From positions 310,001-374,000 of the forward strand of contig JANQEE010000011.1 of assembly GCA_028278525.1 (NCBI GenBank): a stretch of DNA of 64,000 bases, given 5' to 3'. The stretch is from Minwuiaceae bacterium (GTDB taxonomy: Bacteria > Pseudomonadota > Alphaproteobacteria > Minwuiales > Minwuiaceae). Of this stretch, positions 1 through 8,480 are shown piece after piece. Every line of letters starts with the position of its first letter. Positions within the stretch are counted from its first letter, which is position 1. A program made the translations under genes and the position numbers. Below the pieces are notes generated by a model. It searched no databases. It saw nothing but the letters and a program-made list of their open reading frames with translations, and was not told the DNA's origin.

Positions 1-2
1 CG

Positions 3-2546
3 GACGCGCCGAGGCCGGACCAGGCGGCGGCGTTGGAAGCGGCGCTTAAACAGATGGACGAGACCAACACGGCGCTGGCCGAAAGCGACGCGGCGCGCGA
101 CGCCCTGACGGCCGAGCGCGATGCGCTTCGGCAGGAACGCGATGCGCTGCTGGACGGTCACGACCGGCTGACCTTGCGCGTTGCCGACGGCGAGAACGAG
201 CGGGCCGATCTGGTGGCGGCCGTCGCCAAGGCGGAAAGCGCCGCCGCCGCGATGCAGGCGGACCTGGCGGAGAAGACCGAGGTCATCGCGAGCCTCGAAG
301 CGCGGGAAACCGAATGGACCGAGAAACTGGCGGCGATGACCGAAGCGGCCGAGACCGCGGCGGACGACAGCGAGGCCCTGCGGTCGCAACTGGCCGACCT
401 GAACCGGGAATTGACCGAGAAGACGGCGACGATCGCCAGCCTGCAGGACAGGGAAAGCGGTTGGCAGACCAAGCTGGCGGCGGCCGAGGACGCGACCAAA
501 GCGTCCGACGAAACGGGCGAGGCGCTGCGCGAGGAACTGGCCGGCCTGCAGGACGAACTGGACAAGACGACCGAGACCGTCGCCGATTTGCGAACCCGCG
601 AGGGCGAGCTGAAAGCCAAACTCGCCGAGGCCGAGGGCGCGGCGGAAGCGTCCGGCGAGGACGGCGCGGCGTTGCGAAAGCAGCTTGCCGAGTTGCAGGC
701 GGTACTGGACAGCCGGACCGCGGCCGTGGCCGGCTTGCAGACGCGAGAGACCGACCTCAAAGCCAGGCTTGCCGAGGTGGAAGCCGCGGCAAAGGCGTTC
801 GAGGGCGACGGCAAGGCGCTGAGCGCCGAGGTGGCGTCGCTTAAGATTGCGCTGGAAGAAAAGACGGCCGATGTCGCGCAATTGAGCGAGCGCGACGGCA
901 AAAGGCAGGCGGAACTCGACGCAGCGATCGAAAAGGCCGAAGCCGACCGGCGCGCAATAGCGAAACTGCGCGCCGACGTTGAGATTGCCAAGCGCGAACT
1001 GGCGATGTCGCAAGCAGCGCATGACGATGCGCGGCAATCGATTGCCGCGTTGGAAGCCGACCGCAGCGCGTTGCGCGACGAGATCAGGCGTGGCGCCAAC
1101 CGGGCGCTGGCCGCGGCAGCCGCGGACTCCGACGCGAAACTGGACGACCTGCGCGCCGAATTGCAGAAAGCCAACGCCGCGCGGGACGAGGCACGCGCGA
1201 CAATCGCGGCCCTGGAAGCGGAACGCGACGCGCTTGCCGGGCAGGTCGCGGCCTACGAAGCGCAACCGGCCGACGACAACCGGCTTGTCGCCGCGGCGGG
1301 CGGGAACGCCGACGCCGACAACGCCGCGCCGACGCAGGCCGTCGCGGTGGCCGAGCCGGACAAGGCCGAGAAGCCGCAAGTCGCACCGGCCGCGAAACCC
1401 GATCCCGTCGACGGCCTGCTTCAACTGGCGAAGCGCCTGGCCGAGGCGGACAAGCTAACGCTGCCGCCGGGCGGGAGCGCGGTTGAAACCTATCAGAAGG
1501 TCCTGGCCATCGAGCCCGATAACAGCGTCGCGCTGGACGGGATCGAAGACATCAAGCAGCGCTACGCCGGCTGGGCGGCGGAGAGCGAGCTGGAAGGCGA
1601 CTGGACCGCCGCGCAACGCTTCTACCGGCGGGTGCTTCGGTTCGATCCGGATGACGAGCGGTTCGCCAAAGCCCTGAAAAATGCACAGGACGCCGCCTCG
1701 CAGAAGGTGGCCCGTGCCGCCAGCCGAAGCGCCGTGCCGAGGGCCAGGCCGACGGACCGGGGCACCGCCGACCCGGCGGACGACCAGCTTCTGGTAACGA
1801 CCGTGGCGCCGTCCGACGTGCCGCTGCCGGAAACCCTGTCGATCCGGTCGACGGTGCAGGAGGTCGGAGAGGACGGCCGCACGCCGCTGGAACTGGCGGT
1901 TGCCGAGGGGCAGCTCGCGCTTGCCTACGTGCTGTTGCAGGAAGGGGCGGACCCGAACGCCCCCGGCCAGGCCGGCAAGACACCGCTGATGCTGGCGGCC
2001 GACGGCGGCCATACCGAACTGGTCGACGCCCTGCTGGAAAGCGGCGCCGACGTGGAAACCGCCAACAATGCCGGCGAGACAGCCTTGATGTATGCGGCCT
2101 GGACCGGCCGTGTCGACATCGCGCGCACACTGGTCGACGCCGGTGCGTCGATCGACGCCACCAACGACGATGGCTGGACGCCGCTGATCTACGCGGCGAT
2201 CAACGGCCGCAGCGAGGTGGTGGCGATGCTGCTGCAGCGTGGCGCGTCGATCGATGCCCATAACCAGGACGGCGAAACGGCGCTGACCGCGGCGGCCTGG
2301 AACGGCCACGCGGCGACGATCGACCTGCTGCTGGCGGCGGGCGCGTCGGTCGACGCGGAGAATCGCGACGGCTGGACGGCGCTGATGAACGCCGCCTGGA
2401 ACGGCCATCCGCTGATCGTCCAGCGCCTGCTGGAACGGGGCGCCGACCAGAGGAACCGCAGCAACGGCGGCACCACGGCGCTGAGCGCGGCGATCGACCA
2501 GGGCCATTTGAACATCGTGGAGATCCTGCGCCGCGCCGGCGGGTGA
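3..2546 (+). CDS. Coiled-coil / TPR-like / ankyrin-repeat protein (5' end cut off)
   Basis: The frame is open to the window edge, so the N-terminus is missing; residue numbers here count from the TTG at 33. Residues 1 to about 400 are a highly charged Ala/Glu/Lys/Arg coiled coil. Inside it, residues 79-274 are four consecutive 49-residue units (exactly seven heptads each), and a fifth decayed unit follows. Residues about 455-560 look like two TPR-type helical hairpins. Residues about 612-837 are seven 33-residue ankyrin repeats with the TPL/TAL, AA..GH and LL..GA landmarks. There is no enzyme motif. It is probably a scaffold or protein-binding protein; an envelope location would depend on the missing N-terminus. 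The combination is clear, the function is unknown. It converges on the CGNR gene, with the 50-bp inverted repeat between them. Confidence 0.85.
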   Translation, partial: DAPRPDQAAALEAALKQMDETNTALAESDAARDALTAERDALRQERDALLDGHDRLTLRVADGENERADLVAAVAKAESAAAAMQADLAEKTEVIASLEARETEWTEKLAAMTEAAETAADDSEALRSQLADLNRELTEKTATIASLQDRESGWQTKLAAAEDATKASDETGEALREELAGLQDELDKTTETVADLRTREGELKAKLAEAEGAAEASGEDGAALRKQLAELQAVLDSRTAAVAGLQTRETDLKARLAEVEAAAKAFEGDGKALSAEVASLKIALEEKTADVAQLSERDGKRQAELDAAIEKAEADRRAIAKLRADVEIAKRELAMSQAAHDDARQSIAALEADRSALRDEIRRGANRALAAAAADSDAKLDDLRAELQKANAARDEARATIAALEAERDALAGQVAAYEAQPADDNRLVAAAGGNADADNAAPTQAVAVAEPDKAEKPQVAPAAKPDPVDGLLQLAKRLAEADKLTLPPGGSAVETYQKVLAIEPDNSVALDGIEDIKQRYAGWAAESELEGDWTAAQRFYRRVLRFDPDDERFAKALKNAQDAASQKVARAASRSAVPRARPTDRGTADPADDQLLVTTVAPSDVPLPETLSIRSTVQEVGEDGRTPLELAVAEGQLALAYVLLQEGADPNAPGQAGKTPLMLAADGGHTELVDALLESGADVETANNAGETALMYAAWTGRVDIARTLVDAGASIDATNDDGWTPLIYAAINGRSEVVAMLLQRGASIDAHNQDGETALTAAAWNGHAATIDLLLAAGASVDAENRDGWTALMNAAWNGHPLIVQRLLERGADQRNRSNGGTTALSAAIDQGHLNIVEILRRAGG

Positions 2547-2547
2547 G

Positions 2548-2664
2548 GGATTCCTCTGTTTGGGCCTAGCCGACCCGCTCCCCCGTCCCAACCACCCGTA
2601 CAGGGTACCCTCATGGGTGGTTGGGACGGGGGAGCGGGCCGGCTAGGCCCAAACAGAGGAATCC
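2548..2664. repeat. Near-perfect 50-bp inverted repeat, likely bidirectional terminator
   Basis: The arms 2548-2597 and 2615-2664 are reverse complements at 49 of 50 positions, around a 17-base loop that itself contains gggtaccc. It starts one base after the ankyrin gene stop and ends 28 bases before the stop of the convergent CGNR gene. Either transcript would fold into a very stable hairpin, so termination or mRNA end protection from both sides is plausible. The arm length is far beyond an ordinary terminator, so a MITE-like origin is also possible. Confidence 0.85.
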
Positions 2665-2692
2665 GTTCAGACGGCAAAGCCTCTCGCCAGAC

Positions 2693-3322
2693 TCATCCCG
2701 ACGCCCGGCTCTTCCGGTAGTGGCGTTTCGCCTTGGTTCGGTTGCCGCAAGTGCGCATGTCGCACCAGCGGCGTCGGCCGTTGCGGCTTGAGTCCACGAA
2801 CAGCCAGCCGCAATCGTCGCCCGGGCAATAGCGAATGCGCTTTGGGTCGCATTCTGTCAGCAATGTGCCGGCGGCGCGGATAATCGGCCATAGCATGCTG
2901 TCGAGCGCGTCGGTGTCGTCGCGCCAGGTCCATGCGAAACCGCTTCCGGCGTGGGCGAGCCTGAGGTTCGGCAGGGCGTTCCGCAGGGCTTCGTTCAGAG
3001 CGGCGATGGCGTCTTCAGGCGGGTGACGGCGGGCGGCAGTGGCGGAAAAGACAGCGAAGACCGTCTCGCGCAAATCGATGGCGCGGTCGAGGGTTTCGAC
3101 CGCCTCGTCCGGGCGGCTGTCGGCGAGACGACCGAGCCTTCGGGCTTCCGCCTTGGAGATAAGGCCGGCGGCCCGCGACCAGGCGACGAGATCGGCATAA
3201 GTCTTTATCCCGTCGGTCAGCGGCACGCCGTCAGTCCGGCCGGCCGCGGTATTGGCGAAGTCCAGCGAGACGTCGCCGCCGACAAAGTTTCCCTCCGACC
3301 ACCGATTGTCTTCGTCTGCCAT
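2693..3322 (-). CDS. CGNR zinc-finger (ABATE domain) transcriptional regulator
   Basis: A 209-residue protein. The C-terminus carries the CGNR zinc finger: CPGDDCGWLFVD, then RRWCDMRTCGNR and a basic RTKAKRHYRK tail, giving the four cysteines expected to hold zinc and a DNA-binding end. The N-terminal ~140 residues resemble the ABATE domain (LDFANT, then a W.RAAGL stretch), thought to bind a small ligand. I chose the ATG giving MADEDNRW because upstream sequence in frame runs into the neighbouring transporter gene; no strong Shine-Dalgarno precedes it. It lies 32 bases downstream of the EamA transporter on the same strand, so the two are probably co-transcribed and the regulator may control the exporter. 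Ligand and targets are unknown. Confidence 0.85.
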   Translation of the reverse strand: MADEDNRWSEGNFVGGDVSLDFANTAAGRTDGVPLTDGIKTYADLVAWSRAAGLISKAEARRLGRLADSRPDEAVETLDRAIDLRETVFAVFSATAARRHPPEDAIAALNEALRNALPNLRLAHAGSGFAWTWRDDTDALDSMLWPIIRAAGTLLTECDPKRIRYCPGDDCGWLFVDSSRNGRRRWCDMRTCGNRTKAKRHYRKSRASG

Positions 3323-3354
3323 GGCCGGGAATGTGACCGCTGCGGCATACGCGG

Positions 3355-4230
3355 TCAATTGCGTGCTTTGACACGCGCCCGGGCCGCGAGCGCCGCGCCG
3401 CCGGTGATCAGCAGGCAGGCGATGGCGACCGTCCAGGTCGGTTCGGCGCGGCCGAAGGCGATCAGCAGCAGGGTGGAGATGAGCGGGGCGGCGTAGGCAA
3501 GCGCGCCGAGCACCTGCAGGTCGCCGTGCTTGGTGGCGTGGTCCCAGGCGAAAAACGCGGCGCCGACCGGGCCGAGGCCGAGCGCCAAGGCGGCGAGGCC
3601 CTGCCATGCCGTTGGCGTCACCGTGGTTTCGAACGCCAGATGGCAGGCGAGGCCGAGCAGCGCCACACCGCCGCAGAAACCGGTGACCGCGTCGGTGGGC
3701 ACGGCGGCGAAACGGCGGTTCAACACCGAATAGCCGGACCAGGTGAGCGCGCAGGCGAAAGCCGCGAGATAGCCGTGGAGAAAGGCAGGGTCGACTGTGA
3801 AACCGCCGCCCCGGCCGATCAGCAGAACCGCGCCGCCGAAGCCGAACGCGGCGCCGGCCACGTGCGCGGCGCGAAGCCGTTCGCCCGGCAGCAGGGCGGA
3901 GAAAAGCACGATCAGCAACGGCCAGAGATAGGCGATCAGGCTGGCTTCGACCGCCGGCGCGTTGTCGAGGGCGAAGAAGTAGAAGGCGTGGTAGCCGAAC
4001 AGGCCGGCGACGCCGAGCAGCCAGACCGCCGGCGGCTGACACAGGACACGGAAGGCGCTGACGCCGCGCCGGGCGATCAGGCCGAGGCCGAGCAGGAAGG
4101 CGACAGCGAAAGTCATCGCCAGAAGCTGGAACGGCGGCAGACCCGCGGCGCCGGTGGTGAACAGCGCGAGCAAAGCCCAAAGCAGGATGGCGACGCCGCC
4201 GATCAGGGTGGCGCGGAACGAGCCGGTCAC
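3355..4230 (-). CDS. EamA/DMT-family transporter
   Basis: About 291 residues with roughly ten hydrophobic segments arranged as two similar halves, as in drug/metabolite exporters of the EamA type. The N-half begins ATLIGGVAILLWALLALF and the second half has the typical ALTWSGYSVLNRR and GPVGAAFFAWDHATK stretches. The frame could begin at a TTG at 4254, but the GTG at 4230 has GAGG eight bases upstream, so I prefer it. Such proteins usually export amino acids or other metabolites across the inner membrane; the substrate cannot be read here. It sits between an AraC regulator upstream and a CGNR regulator downstream, all on one strand. Confidence 0.85.
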   Translation of the reverse strand: MTGSFRATLIGGVAILLWALLALFTTGAAGLPPFQLLAMTFAVAFLLGLGLIARRGVSAFRVLCQPPAVWLLGVAGLFGYHAFYFFALDNAPAVEASLIAYLWPLLIVLFSALLPGERLRAAHVAGAAFGFGGAVLLIGRGGGFTVDPAFLHGYLAAFACALTWSGYSVLNRRFAAVPTDAVTGFCGGVALLGLACHLAFETTVTPTAWQGLAALALGLGPVGAAFFAWDHATKHGDLQVLGALAYAAPLISTLLLIAFGRAEPTWTVAIACLLITGGAALAARARVKARN

Positions 4231-4319
4231 GGTCGAAACCTCGGATAAAACCAATCAGGGAGAGGTAACGCCGATTGCCGGCCGGGGCTTGTCTGGGACT
4301 CCGGGATTCTTGACCAGGA

Positions 4320-5045
4320 CTATGAAAGTCGGCGACGGTCCTTGCGGTAACGGGCGGGCGTGATGCCGCGGCGTTTGCGTAAGGCGCGGGTCAGCGCGCT
4401 TTGGTCGGCGTAGCCAGTGCGGAGCGCGATCTCGGCGATGCCACAATCGGTGCCGGCGAGCAGCGCCTGGGCGTCGTCGAGGCGGAGGCCGGCGACATAG
4501 TCCTGCGGCGTCCTGCCGGTCGCGGTGCGGAACCGGTCGTACAGGCTGCTTTCGCTTATAGCAGCGGCGCGGGCGATGTCGCCGACGGCGATCGGCCGAC
4601 GGTAGTTGGCATGGATGAAGCGAAGCGCGCGGTCGATCCGCGTGTCGCGCCCGGCGCCGGTCCGGCCGTTGAGCGTTGCAAGCAGCAGGTCGCTGTGGCG
4701 GGCGGTAGCGACGCCGCCGGCGGTCTCGTGCGCCAGGAAACGGACGAGGTGGTGCAGACCCTGGTCCACGGGGAAAAATGGCCGTGTCGCGGCGTCGCGC
4801 CAGAGACGGTCGGCCGGGGCGTCGACATCGACGATCAGGCAGCGATTGTCGCCGACGCCGCGATAACCGTGCCGTTCGCCGGCGGCGACCAGCGCCCCCG
4901 CGCCGGCGCCGACACGCCCGGCGCTGTCGCCGACTTCCAGGTCGAGCGCACCCTCCACCGCCAGGATGATCTGGTGGTGCGCATGGCTGTGCGCGCGATG
5001 CCGGCCGCCGTAGCTGCGGAGCGATAGGGCTGTCGTGTCAGTCAT
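4320..5045 (-). CDS. AraC-family transcriptional regulator
   Basis: A 241-residue protein with a cupin-like N-terminal sensor (HSHAHHQIILAVEG, residues about 18-85) and a C-terminal AraC DNA-binding domain from about residue 135. The domain has two helix-turn-helices: the first around IAVGDIARAAAISESSLYD, the second around IAEIALRTGYADQSALTRA, ending in the usual GITPARYR. It is co-directional with the downstream EamA exporter (65-base gap to the chosen GTG). Upstream of its start lies the 3' end of a broken transporter gene on the other strand. Control of the exporter is the likely role; the effector is unknown. Confidence 0.9.
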   Translation of the reverse strand: MTDTTALSLRSYGGRHRAHSHAHHQIILAVEGALDLEVGDSAGRVGAGAGALVAAGERHGYRGVGDNRCLIVDVDAPADRLWRDAATRPFFPVDQGLHHLVRFLAHETAGGVATARHSDLLLATLNGRTGAGRDTRIDRALRFIHANYRRPIAVGDIARAAAISESSLYDRFRTATGRTPQDYVAGLRLDDAQALLAGTDCGIAEIALRTGYADQSALTRALRKRRGITPARYRKDRRRLS

Positions 5046-5061
5046 AACAGGTGTTCTGTAG

Positions 5062-5199
5062 TGCTTGACGGTCGCGGTTTCAAGTTCCAGGCTGGCGATC
5101 GACTTGGCGCCCGGCGATTTGGCCTGGGGTTACGCTTTCTCCGCGCTGGCCGCAGGCGGCGTACTGGCGACGCTCTGCGCGATGATGCTGCGGCGCTAG
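5062..5199 (+). pseudogene. 3' remnant of a transporter gene (last membrane helix)
   Basis: The plus-strand frame from 5062 to the TAG at 5197-5199 reads as a convincing membrane-protein C-terminus, ending LAWGYAFSALAAGGVLATL followed by CAMMLRR. An in-frame stop lies directly upstream (5059-5061) and no start is available, so only the tail survives. Its last bases overlap the end of the racemase gene on the other strand. AraC regulators often sit beside MFS exporters, so this may be what is left of such a partner. The assignment rests on hydrophobic pattern only. Confidence 0.4.
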
Positions 5200-5891
5200 G
5201 TTCCGTTGACCGCGCGATGCAGCGCGGCGCGCGCCAGCAGACGGGTGGAATCGAGCGTCGGCAGCGGAGAATTGTCGTCGTTGACGATCAGCGGGTGCTC
5301 GGTACAGCCGAGGATCACCGCATCGCAGCCGGCCTGCTTCAGCCGGCCGATGACTTTCAGGAAGTAGTCGGTCGCGTCGGGTTTGAACACGCCGTAGACC
5401 AGCTCATCCATGGTGATGCGGTTGATCTCGTCGCGCTCGGCCGGTTCGGGGCGGCGGTATTCCAGGCCGCGCGCCGTCAGCTTTTCCGGATAGACCTCGC
5501 TGTCGACCAGCCATTTCGTTCCCATCAGGGCGAGACGCTTGAAGCCGCGGTCGGCGGCCTCGGCCGTCACGACCTCGGCGATATGCAGCCATGGCAGCGG
5601 CGAACGGGGTTCCACGTAACCGAACGCCTGATGGATGGTGTTGTCGGGACAAATCAGGAAATCGGCGCCGACCGCCGCAAGCTTCTGCGCGGATGCCAGC
5701 ATCAGGTCGCCGACGCCCTCCATGTCGCCCCGGTCGAGGCAGGCGACATACTCCGAGAGCGGCGGGGTATGCATCGTGATTTCGGGATGGCCGTGCGGCC
5801 CGAGCAGCTTTGCGCCTTCCGTACAGATCGTCCGGTAACAAAGCGACGCGCCTTCCGACGAACAAACGACGATGCCGATATGCTTGGTCAT
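5196..5891 (-). CDS. Aspartate/glutamate racemase family protein
   Basis: A 231-residue protein of the cofactor-independent Asp/Glu racemase superfamily. The two catalytic cysteine regions are visible: LICPDNTIHQAF (about residue 83) and VILGCTEHPLIV (about residue 195), the second being the standard GCTE motif. The first differs from the usual CNTMH by two inserted residues between Cys and Asn-Thr (C-P-D-N-T). The start ATG gives MTKHIGIVVCSSEGA, the normal beta-strand opening. Such enzymes interconvert amino-acid enantiomers, or act on related acids as in the maleate isomerase and hydantoin racemase branches; the substrate is not settled. It appears to stand alone, with 239 non-coding bases upstream. 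Confidence 0.85.
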   Translation of the reverse strand: MTKHIGIVVCSSEGASLCYRTICTEGAKLLGPHGHPEITMHTPPLSEYVACLDRGDMEGVGDLMLASAQKLAAVGADFLICPDNTIHQAFGYVEPRSPLPWLHIAEVVTAEAADRGFKRLALMGTKWLVDSEVYPEKLTARGLEYRRPEPAERDEINRITMDELVYGVFKPDATDYFLKVIGRLKQAGCDAVILGCTEHPLIVNDDNSPLPTLDSTRLLARAALHRAVNGT

Positions 5892-6130
5892 TCCGGGTGA
5901 GACAGTAATCGCGGCCTCCGCGCGGTTCAAGGGATCGGCGGGTCTGCGGCGTCGCCACCGCGGTCTACGGCTCCGCCGCATACCTGGAAACGGGGCCGCC
6001 GCCGGACGATCTTGCCCAGCATGTTTGGGCCGTCGCGGACGACAGTTTGACGAACCTGGCCTCGACGCGGTGGTTGCGGGCGACGCTGAACAACCGCGGC
6101 GGATGGGCGGGGTGTTTGAGGGGCGGTCCG

Positions 6131-6715
6131 CTACGACCGAATGACCATGGGCCGGGGGCGAGGGAGCGGCTTTTGTTTCACCCGTTTGGGATGGATGAAG
6201 CCGAGGGCGCTGTAGACGTGGCTGCCCCAGGTGTTGCCCGGGGTGTACCAGACGCGGATCTTGGACCAGTCGTTGTTGCGCGAGACGTCGAGGACCGGCA
6301 CGTCGTGGTGGATGCGGCCGCGGTTCAGCCAGTTGGCGTGGGTGACCAGGATCTCGCGCGGCGACAGTGTGGCGGTGACCACTGATATGTGGCCGCCGCG
6401 GATGCGCTTGGTACGTTTCAGGGCCAGCACCGAACCGACCGCTGGCGTCGCGTCGCGTCGGTAGCGGCTGCCGGCCTGGCGCCACCATGTCCAGGCGTTG
6501 CCGTAGATCTCGATACCGGAGACGCGGCGCGCGTAAGGCACGCATTCCAGGTGGCGGCCAGCGGACACGATGCTGGGTTTCGGCGCGCGGGTGAAGCCGG
6601 AGGTCGCCGTCGACCGGTCCGCGCCGCCGGCGACCACCGGAGCCGGCGGACGGCCGTCGCCGGCACAGCCGGCCAGCAGGGCGGTCAGCAGCAGAGCGGT
6701 GGCAAAGCCGCGCAT
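6131..6715 (-). CDS. CHAP-domain lipoprotein (putative peptidoglycan amidase)
   Basis: A 194-residue protein with a lipoprotein signal: MRGFATALLLTALLAGC, lipobox LLAGC. The rest is a CHAP-type NlpC/P60 fold: catalytic Cys in LECVPYARRVSG followed by GNAWTWW, His in IRGGHISVV, and a polar HANW. These domains cleave amide bonds in peptidoglycan or glutathionylspermidine-type substrates. The start was placed at the Met just before the signal peptide; longer frames run into msrA, whose stop lies 16 bases upstream, so the two are probably co-transcribed. The predicted location is the periplasmic face of the inner or outer membrane. Confidence 0.8.
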   Translation of the reverse strand: MRGFATALLLTALLAGCAGDGRPPAPVVAGGADRSTATSGFTRAPKPSIVSAGRHLECVPYARRVSGIEIYGNAWTWWRQAGSRYRRDATPAVGSVLALKRTKRIRGGHISVVTATLSPREILVTHANWLNRGRIHHDVPVLDVSRNNDWSKIRVWYTPGNTWGSHVYSALGFIHPKRVKQKPLPRPRPMVIRS

Positions 6716-6731
6716 GGCGTTTCGGCCGGCG

Positions 6732-7223
6732 TCAGCCGCCGTGGCCGAACAGGCGGGACAAAACGCCGCCGGAGCGGCGCTTCTGGACATACTTCTGGTG
6801 ATAGTCCTCGGCCGGGTAGTAGGTGCCGGCCGGCGAGATCTCGGTGACGACATCGCCCATGAAGCGGCCGGATTGCTGTGCCCGCTGCTTGGCCTCCCGG
6901 GCGGCCGCTTCCTGCTCCGCATCGTGGAAGAAGATGGCCGACCGGTACTGGGTGCCGATATCGGGGCCCTGACGGTTCAGGGTGGTCGGGTCGTGGATCT
7001 CGAAGAACACGTCGAGAAGCTGGTCGTAGGACACCTTGGCGGGATCGAAGTCGATTTCGACCGCCTCGGCATGGCCGGTCTGGCCGGTGCAGACCATTTC
7101 GTAGGTCGGATTATCGGTGACGCCGCCGGTATAGCCGACCGACGTCTCGGTGACGCCGTCGACCTCGGAAAAGGTCTGCTCGACGCCCCAGAAGCAGCCC
7201 GCCGCGAATGTTGCCTTTGCCAT
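6732..7223 (-). CDS. msrA: Peptide-methionine (S)-S-oxide reductase
   Basis: A 163-residue MsrA. The active-site GCFWG motif lies near the N-terminus ([13 protein letters not shown]), followed by the family strings [33 protein letters not shown] and GTQYRSAIF. It reduces methionine-S-sulfoxide in oxidised proteins. I start at the ATG giving MAKATF because AGGAG lies eight bases upstream; the TTG two codons earlier would sit on top of that site. The C-terminus ends in a basic VQKRRSG and short hydrophobic tail. It precedes the CHAP lipoprotein gene on the same strand. Confidence 0.96.
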   Translation of the reverse strand: MAKATFAAGCFWGVEQTFSEVDGVTETSVGYTGGVTDNPTYEMVCTGQTGHAEAVEIDFDPAKVSYDQLLDVFFEIHDPTTLNRQGPDIGTQYRSAIFFHDAEQEAAAREAKQRAQQSGRFMGDVVTEISPAGTYYPAEDYHQKYVQKRRSGGVLSRLFGHGG

Positions 7224-7293
7224 CTGCAAATCTCCTGCGTTGCTTAAGCGTCAATCTAGGCCGCCCGGCGGCCCCGGCCAAGTCAAAGGACCG

Positions 7294-7785
7294 TCAGGTG
7301 CCGCGCATCTTCAGTTTCATGCCGACGATCTGATAGATGTCGAGGCCCGTGACGGCCGCGATTTCGGCGAACGGGATCGAGGTTTCGTTGAGCAGCACGC
7401 GGGCGTGGCTGTAGGGATTGCGTTTCGCGCCGCTGCGCCAGACGCGTCTGGCCGGCTGCGGCTTGGGCTGCCGTTCGTCCGCGTCCAGGCCGCGCGCACG
7501 GGCCGCGCGCAGCGAGGCGTCGCGGCGCGCTTTCTCGGCCAGCAACTCGGCCTCGGACAAATGAAAGAAGAAGCCCGCGGCGGACTTCGCATCTCGACGC
7601 GGGCGCGGCGGCGGTGGCGGCGCTTCGGCGCGCGGCGTTTCTTCGAAGCCGAGACGCGCCGCTTCGTCCAGCGACATGCCGTGCTTGTCCGCGAGTCGGC
7701 GCGCAGCCGCCAGCGAGTTCGCCCTTTCACCGGCAAACGGGCTTTCTGCCGCGAGTTTCAGCAGGTTGTGAAACCGCTGACGCAT
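7294..7785 (-). CDS. DUF2786-domain protein
   Basis: A 163-residue protein. The N-terminal segment NLLKLAAESPFAGERANSL followed by AAARRLADKHGMSLDEA matches the DUF2786 pattern, a short helical domain common in phage and alphaproteobacterial proteins. A proline-rich linker (EAPPPPPRPRR) follows, then a charged helix. The last ~35 residues (SIPFAEIAAVTGLDIYQIVG) look like a helix-turn-helix, suggesting DNA binding. No enzymatic motif is present. It is transcribed toward msrA but about 70 bases away. Role unknown; a regulatory or DNA-associated role is an inference. Confidence 0.75.
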   Translation of the reverse strand: MRQRFHNLLKLAAESPFAGERANSLAAARRLADKHGMSLDEAARLGFEETPRAEAPPPPPRPRRDAKSAAGFFFHLSEAELLAEKARRDASLRAARARGLDADERQPKPQPARRVWRSGAKRNPYSHARVLLNETSIPFAEIAAVTGLDIYQIVGMKLKMRGT

Positions 7786-7937
7786 CGCCTCGCTGAAAGG
7801 TCTGCGAATGGGTTACTCCCGATCTACTTCACCACGTCGAATCCGAGCGCCGCAGTCTAGCGTTTCCGACCGGAAATTTTAAGCGGCGTAGGCCTAAACG
7901 GCCGTTAAATCGGCAAACGCCGGCCCGTTAAGGTTAG

Positions 7938-8480
7938 CTAGTTGCTAACGGGCGCTTCGGCAAGACGGCGAACCTCCGCCGCGACCCGCTCCGGCTCGGC
8001 GATACCGAAAAAGCCGATGGAAACCATGTTCCGCTGGGAGTTGGAGTGGGGGATCATCGCCTTGTCTTCCTTGCGGAAGACCACGTCGCCGAGACCGCTG
8101 CGCCGGATCTTCACTTCCAACGTGGTGAAATCGTCCGGGCCGTAGCCGCGCATGCGGGCCGGCCACGCGTCGCAGAGGATCAGCGCGCGTTTGTCGGTGA
8201 GCGCATAGGTCGTGCGCCCGGCGCGCAGGTAGGCGATGGCGGGCCATAGCAGGAGGGCCAATCCGGCGAGGATGGACGGCAGCGCGACGAACGGATTGAG
8301 CGGACCCGCCGCGGCGGCGGCGTTCATCCAGGCGGCGAAGAAGACCAGGACGACCAAGCCGAAGGCGGCAAAGGGCAGGCGCCGACGCGCCATGCGCAGG
8401 GGGTTTGCCGCCGCAGCCCAGACCAGCCGCTCGCCGGGCCTAAGCGCGGCTGTGACTCGAGCGGCGGTGTCGTCGCGCAC
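7938..8480 (-). CDS. Small membrane protein with bacterial PH-like domain
   Basis: A 180-residue protein. Residues about 10-25 (LRPGERLVWAAAANPLRMA) precede two membrane helices at about 34-55 and 65-88. The following AYLRAGRTTYALTDKRALIL is the typical beta-rich opening of a bacterial PH-like domain, and the rest alternates short strands and a final helix (PERVAAEVRRLAEA). The start is a GTG; AAGG lies eleven bases upstream. Proteins of this layout are membrane-anchored and mostly uncharacterised. It is the last high-GC gene before the AT-rich island. Confidence 0.7.
   Translation of the reverse strand: MRDDTAARVTAALRPGERLVWAAAANPLRMARRRLPFAAFGLVVLVFFAAWMNAAAAAGPLNPFVALPSILAGLALLLWPAIAYLRAGRTTYALTDKRALILCDAWPARMRGYGPDDFTTLEVKIRRSGLGDVVFRKEDKAMIPHSNSQRNMVSIGFFGIAEPERVAAEVRRLAEAPVSN

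Noticed and set aside
5909..6130. Plus-strand frame with a VCGVATAVYGSAAYL stretch that recalls a CFI-box tail
   Set aside because: After the first nine residues the resemblance to the CFI box stops, there is no start codon or ribosome site, and the frame runs on antisense to the CHAP gene.
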